A stretch of DNA of 64,000 bases from an uncultured Prevotellaceae bacterium (GTDB lineage: Bacteria > Bacteroidota > Bacteroidia > Bacteroidales > Bacteroidaceae), in assembly GCA_947307015.1 (NCBI GenBank), contig CAMZHV010000007.1, positions 1 through 64,000 on the forward strand, in the 5' to 3' direction. Shown in pieces: positions 62,509 through 64,000 of this stretch. The first letter of the stretch is position 1. The number at the start of each line of letters is the position of its first letter. Below the pieces are notes generated by a model. The model saw only the letters and a list, made by a program, of their open reading frames with translations. It made no database searches and was not told the origin of the DNA. A program made the position numbers and the translations under genes.

Positions 62509-64000
62509 TTATCTCGTCAGCATAAATTTCAAGTTGAGGCCAAAGTCCTGCGTTATAGTGGGATAGGAAGAGGAGGACAGCAATGGGTCGTTGCGCTGAA
62601 AATCATAGTAGAGAGAGAGGGTGACATAACGGCTCATCGTGTAGTCTGCGGCGAAGGAGGCTTTGATGGCGCGGTTGCCGCTGGTGGCCTCAGAGAGGGA
62701 TGTCTGGATATTGCGCGTCACGGCATCCTGACTGCGCAGCGAGAAGTCGAAACGCAAGTTGAGATCGTGGGCAAAAGTGTTGCGGGAGCTGCTCGAACTG
62801 CTGTTGCTGCCTTTCGTATTGCTCTTGCTGGTACCCTTGCCTTTATTTTCTTCGTCGGTGTCGGTGCCGGTCTTGCCTTTTCCTTTGCCCTTGGACGCTG
62901 CTTTCTGACTACGGCTCTTATTGGAGAAGAGGCGTCCAATATTGAAGTCGTTGATCTTATAGCCCCATCCAAGAACTACATCATCGGAGCAAGCTTCGTT
63001 GATCTGTGCAGCTGTCATGGAGAGCGTGAGCACGCGCGTCTTGCGGTACTCAAGCTTCAGTGTCATATTGTTCTGCAGCGTGGCGTTGAGACCAACGAGC
63101 GGAGAGAAAGCTTCGTTGATGCTGACGGTGGAAATGTCGTACATCGAAGAGGGGGAGTACGTTCCTGTCGTGGTGTTCATGACATAACCCATATCTGAAC
63201 CGTGCATATACTCTACCCACGAGGCATAGCTGTTGTATGAACCGACGGCATAGACGCTCCTGTAGGTATGTGTCAGCGTGAGGCTCTTTAGGTGGTCGCG
63301 TACCCAAGGAAGATTGGAGAGCCCCTTGTAGGAGAGGTTCCAGTTGGGGAGCACACGAGTGATGGCTGGGAAGATATCCAAGCTGGCTCCACTGGCACTG
63401 CCTCCGGTGTAGGCCGCGAGGAAGGCGGGAATCATGACATCGCTGCTGTAGATGTCGACGGTGCCGTTCTCGGGGTTGAAGTTGCCGCTCATACCAGTGA
63501 GCTCGGGATAGGGGGTGCCGATATATCGGTTCTCGACACGCTTCTGGATGATGGGCAGGTAGTCCTGGAAACGGCGGAAAGCCTCGCTGGTGTAACCATT
63601 GCCGGCATTGCCACGACTTTGGAAGGCTGTGCGAAGGCTGATGGTCGTCATATTGAAGGTACCCGTGCGTGTCGTGGGATTACCGATATACATATATTGT
63701 ATACTCTTGGCGTTGTTGACGGTGTGGCTGGCGCTGAGGTCTATCTTTAGGTCGGGCAACGGCTCTACGGTTGCTTTGAGCTGGAAGTCAGTCATGCTGT
63801 TTGTGGTGGCGGGCGTGGCTACGCTGTCGCTGTTGAGGAGCCAGCCGTTTTGTTGTGCACGATCAATATAGTCATCGCCAATCAAACCGAAGGCGAAATC
63901 AAGTCCGGGGGACATGACGCCGTTGAGCTTGCGCTGACCGAAGGCATCGCCGACGTTGGGCATGAAACCAGGCAGGGAGAGGGCGTAGGTGTTGCGGTAG
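62509..64000 (-). CDS. sprA: SprA/Sov, T9SS outer-membrane translocon (3' part)
   Basis: About 497 residues are visible; the frame is open through the right edge, so the gene is truncated by the window. LSLPGFMPNVGDAFGQRKLN and LPNWNLSYKGLSNLPWVRDH match the C-terminal barrel of SprA, the very large (over 2000 residues) type IX translocon pore. A serine-, glycine- and lysine-rich insert (KGKGKTGTDTDEENKGKG) lies in a barrel loop. It complements porU and porV at 49-54 kb. Confidence 0.9.
   Translation of the reverse strand, partial: YRNTYALSLPGFMPNVGDAFGQRKLNGVMSPGLDFAFGLIGDDYIDRAQQNGWLLNSDSVATPATTNSMTDFQLKATVEPLPDLKIDLSASHTVNNAKSIQYMYIGNPTTRTGTFNMTTISLRTAFQSRGNAGNGYTSEAFRRFQDYLPIIQKRVENRYIGTPYPELTGMSGNFNPENGTVDIYSSDVMIPAFLAAYTGGSASGASLDIFPAITRVLPNWNLSYKGLSNLPWVRDHLKSLTLTHTYRSVYAVGSYNSYASWVEYMHGSDMGYVMNTTTGTYSPSSMYDISTVSINEAFSPLVGLNATLQNNMTLKLEYRKTRVLTLSMTAAQINEACSDDVVLGWGYKINDFNIGRLFSNKSRSQKAASKGKGKGKTGTDTDEENKGKGTSKSNTKGSNSSSSSSRNTFAHDLNLRFDFSLRSQDAVTRNIQTSLSEATSGNRAIKASFAADYTMSRYVTLSLYYDFQRNDPLLSSSSYPTITQDFGLNLKFMLTR

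Noticed and set aside
1..64000. tRNA, rRNA or complete insertion sequence
   Set aside because: None recognised by eye; no cloverleaf with TTC-loop motif or transposase gene was seen.

Overview
The window looks like a chromosomal segment of a Bacteroidales bacterium, most like a Prevotella-type member. The signs are the -7 box TAnnTTTG upstream of many genes, type IX secretion genes (porU, porV, sprA), a MurF-alanine racemase fusion, a SusC/BtuB-type TonB receptor, GSCFA and DUF4886 proteins, and a Bacteroidetes type II-C Cas9. The genus is an inference; no rRNA or tRNA gene was seen.

Layout. 0.2-2.5 kb: acyl-CoA synthetase and an XRE-cupin regulator. 2.7-13.8 kb, minus strand: secreted glycan-degrading genes (GH98, a serine-type sulfatase, GH78) directly behind murF-alr and a GSCFA gene. 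13.9-19.6 kb, plus: dxs, trkA and a TonB-dependent receptor. 19.6-25.0 kb, minus: leucine genes leuA, a fused leuC-leuD and a LeuA/CimA-like synthase. 25.2-26.7 kb, plus: ilvN and an acyl-ACP thioesterase. ilvC, often next to these in Bacteroidales, appears only at 43.4 kb.

The 16.7 kb between thioesterase and ilvC is accessory in character. It holds two AAA ATPases (one flanked by a ~40 bp direct repeat), a CRISPR array of 24 repeats and 23 spacers, the tight operon cas9-(DUF1016/PDDEXK nuclease)-cas1-cas2, a divergent tracrRNA, an 880-bp non-coding block full of inverted CGTCAC repeats, a secreted esterase and a GH31 enzyme. The nuclease gene inside the cas operon is the strongest candidate for an undescribed variant of a known system.

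44.5-64 kb: a HEAT-DUF1080 protein with a Gfo/Idh/MocA oxidoreductase (a keto-glycoside type pair), an FAH-family hydrolase, porU-porV, ispF, a DUF4886 protein, a radical SAM protein overlapping a second Gfo/Idh/MocA gene, then purB-rluB-asnS on the minus strand and the 3' part of sprA.

A theme across the window is a family of short GC-rich palindromes (core CCCTCCCTnnnAGGGAGGG) often arranged as inverted pairs. They lie in gene junctions and, in frame, inside essential or biosynthetic genes (murF-alr, leuC-leuD, the CimA-like gene, ispF, porU, acyl-CoA synthetase, thioesterase, the TonB receptor). One pair forms the linker of the leuC-leuD fusion; three pairs bracket the start codon of the downstream gene. 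A second repeat type, tandem AATGGACAA/TTGTCCATT units, is inserted in murF-alr and in a signal peptide. Both look like coding-compatible mobile or expanding repeats.
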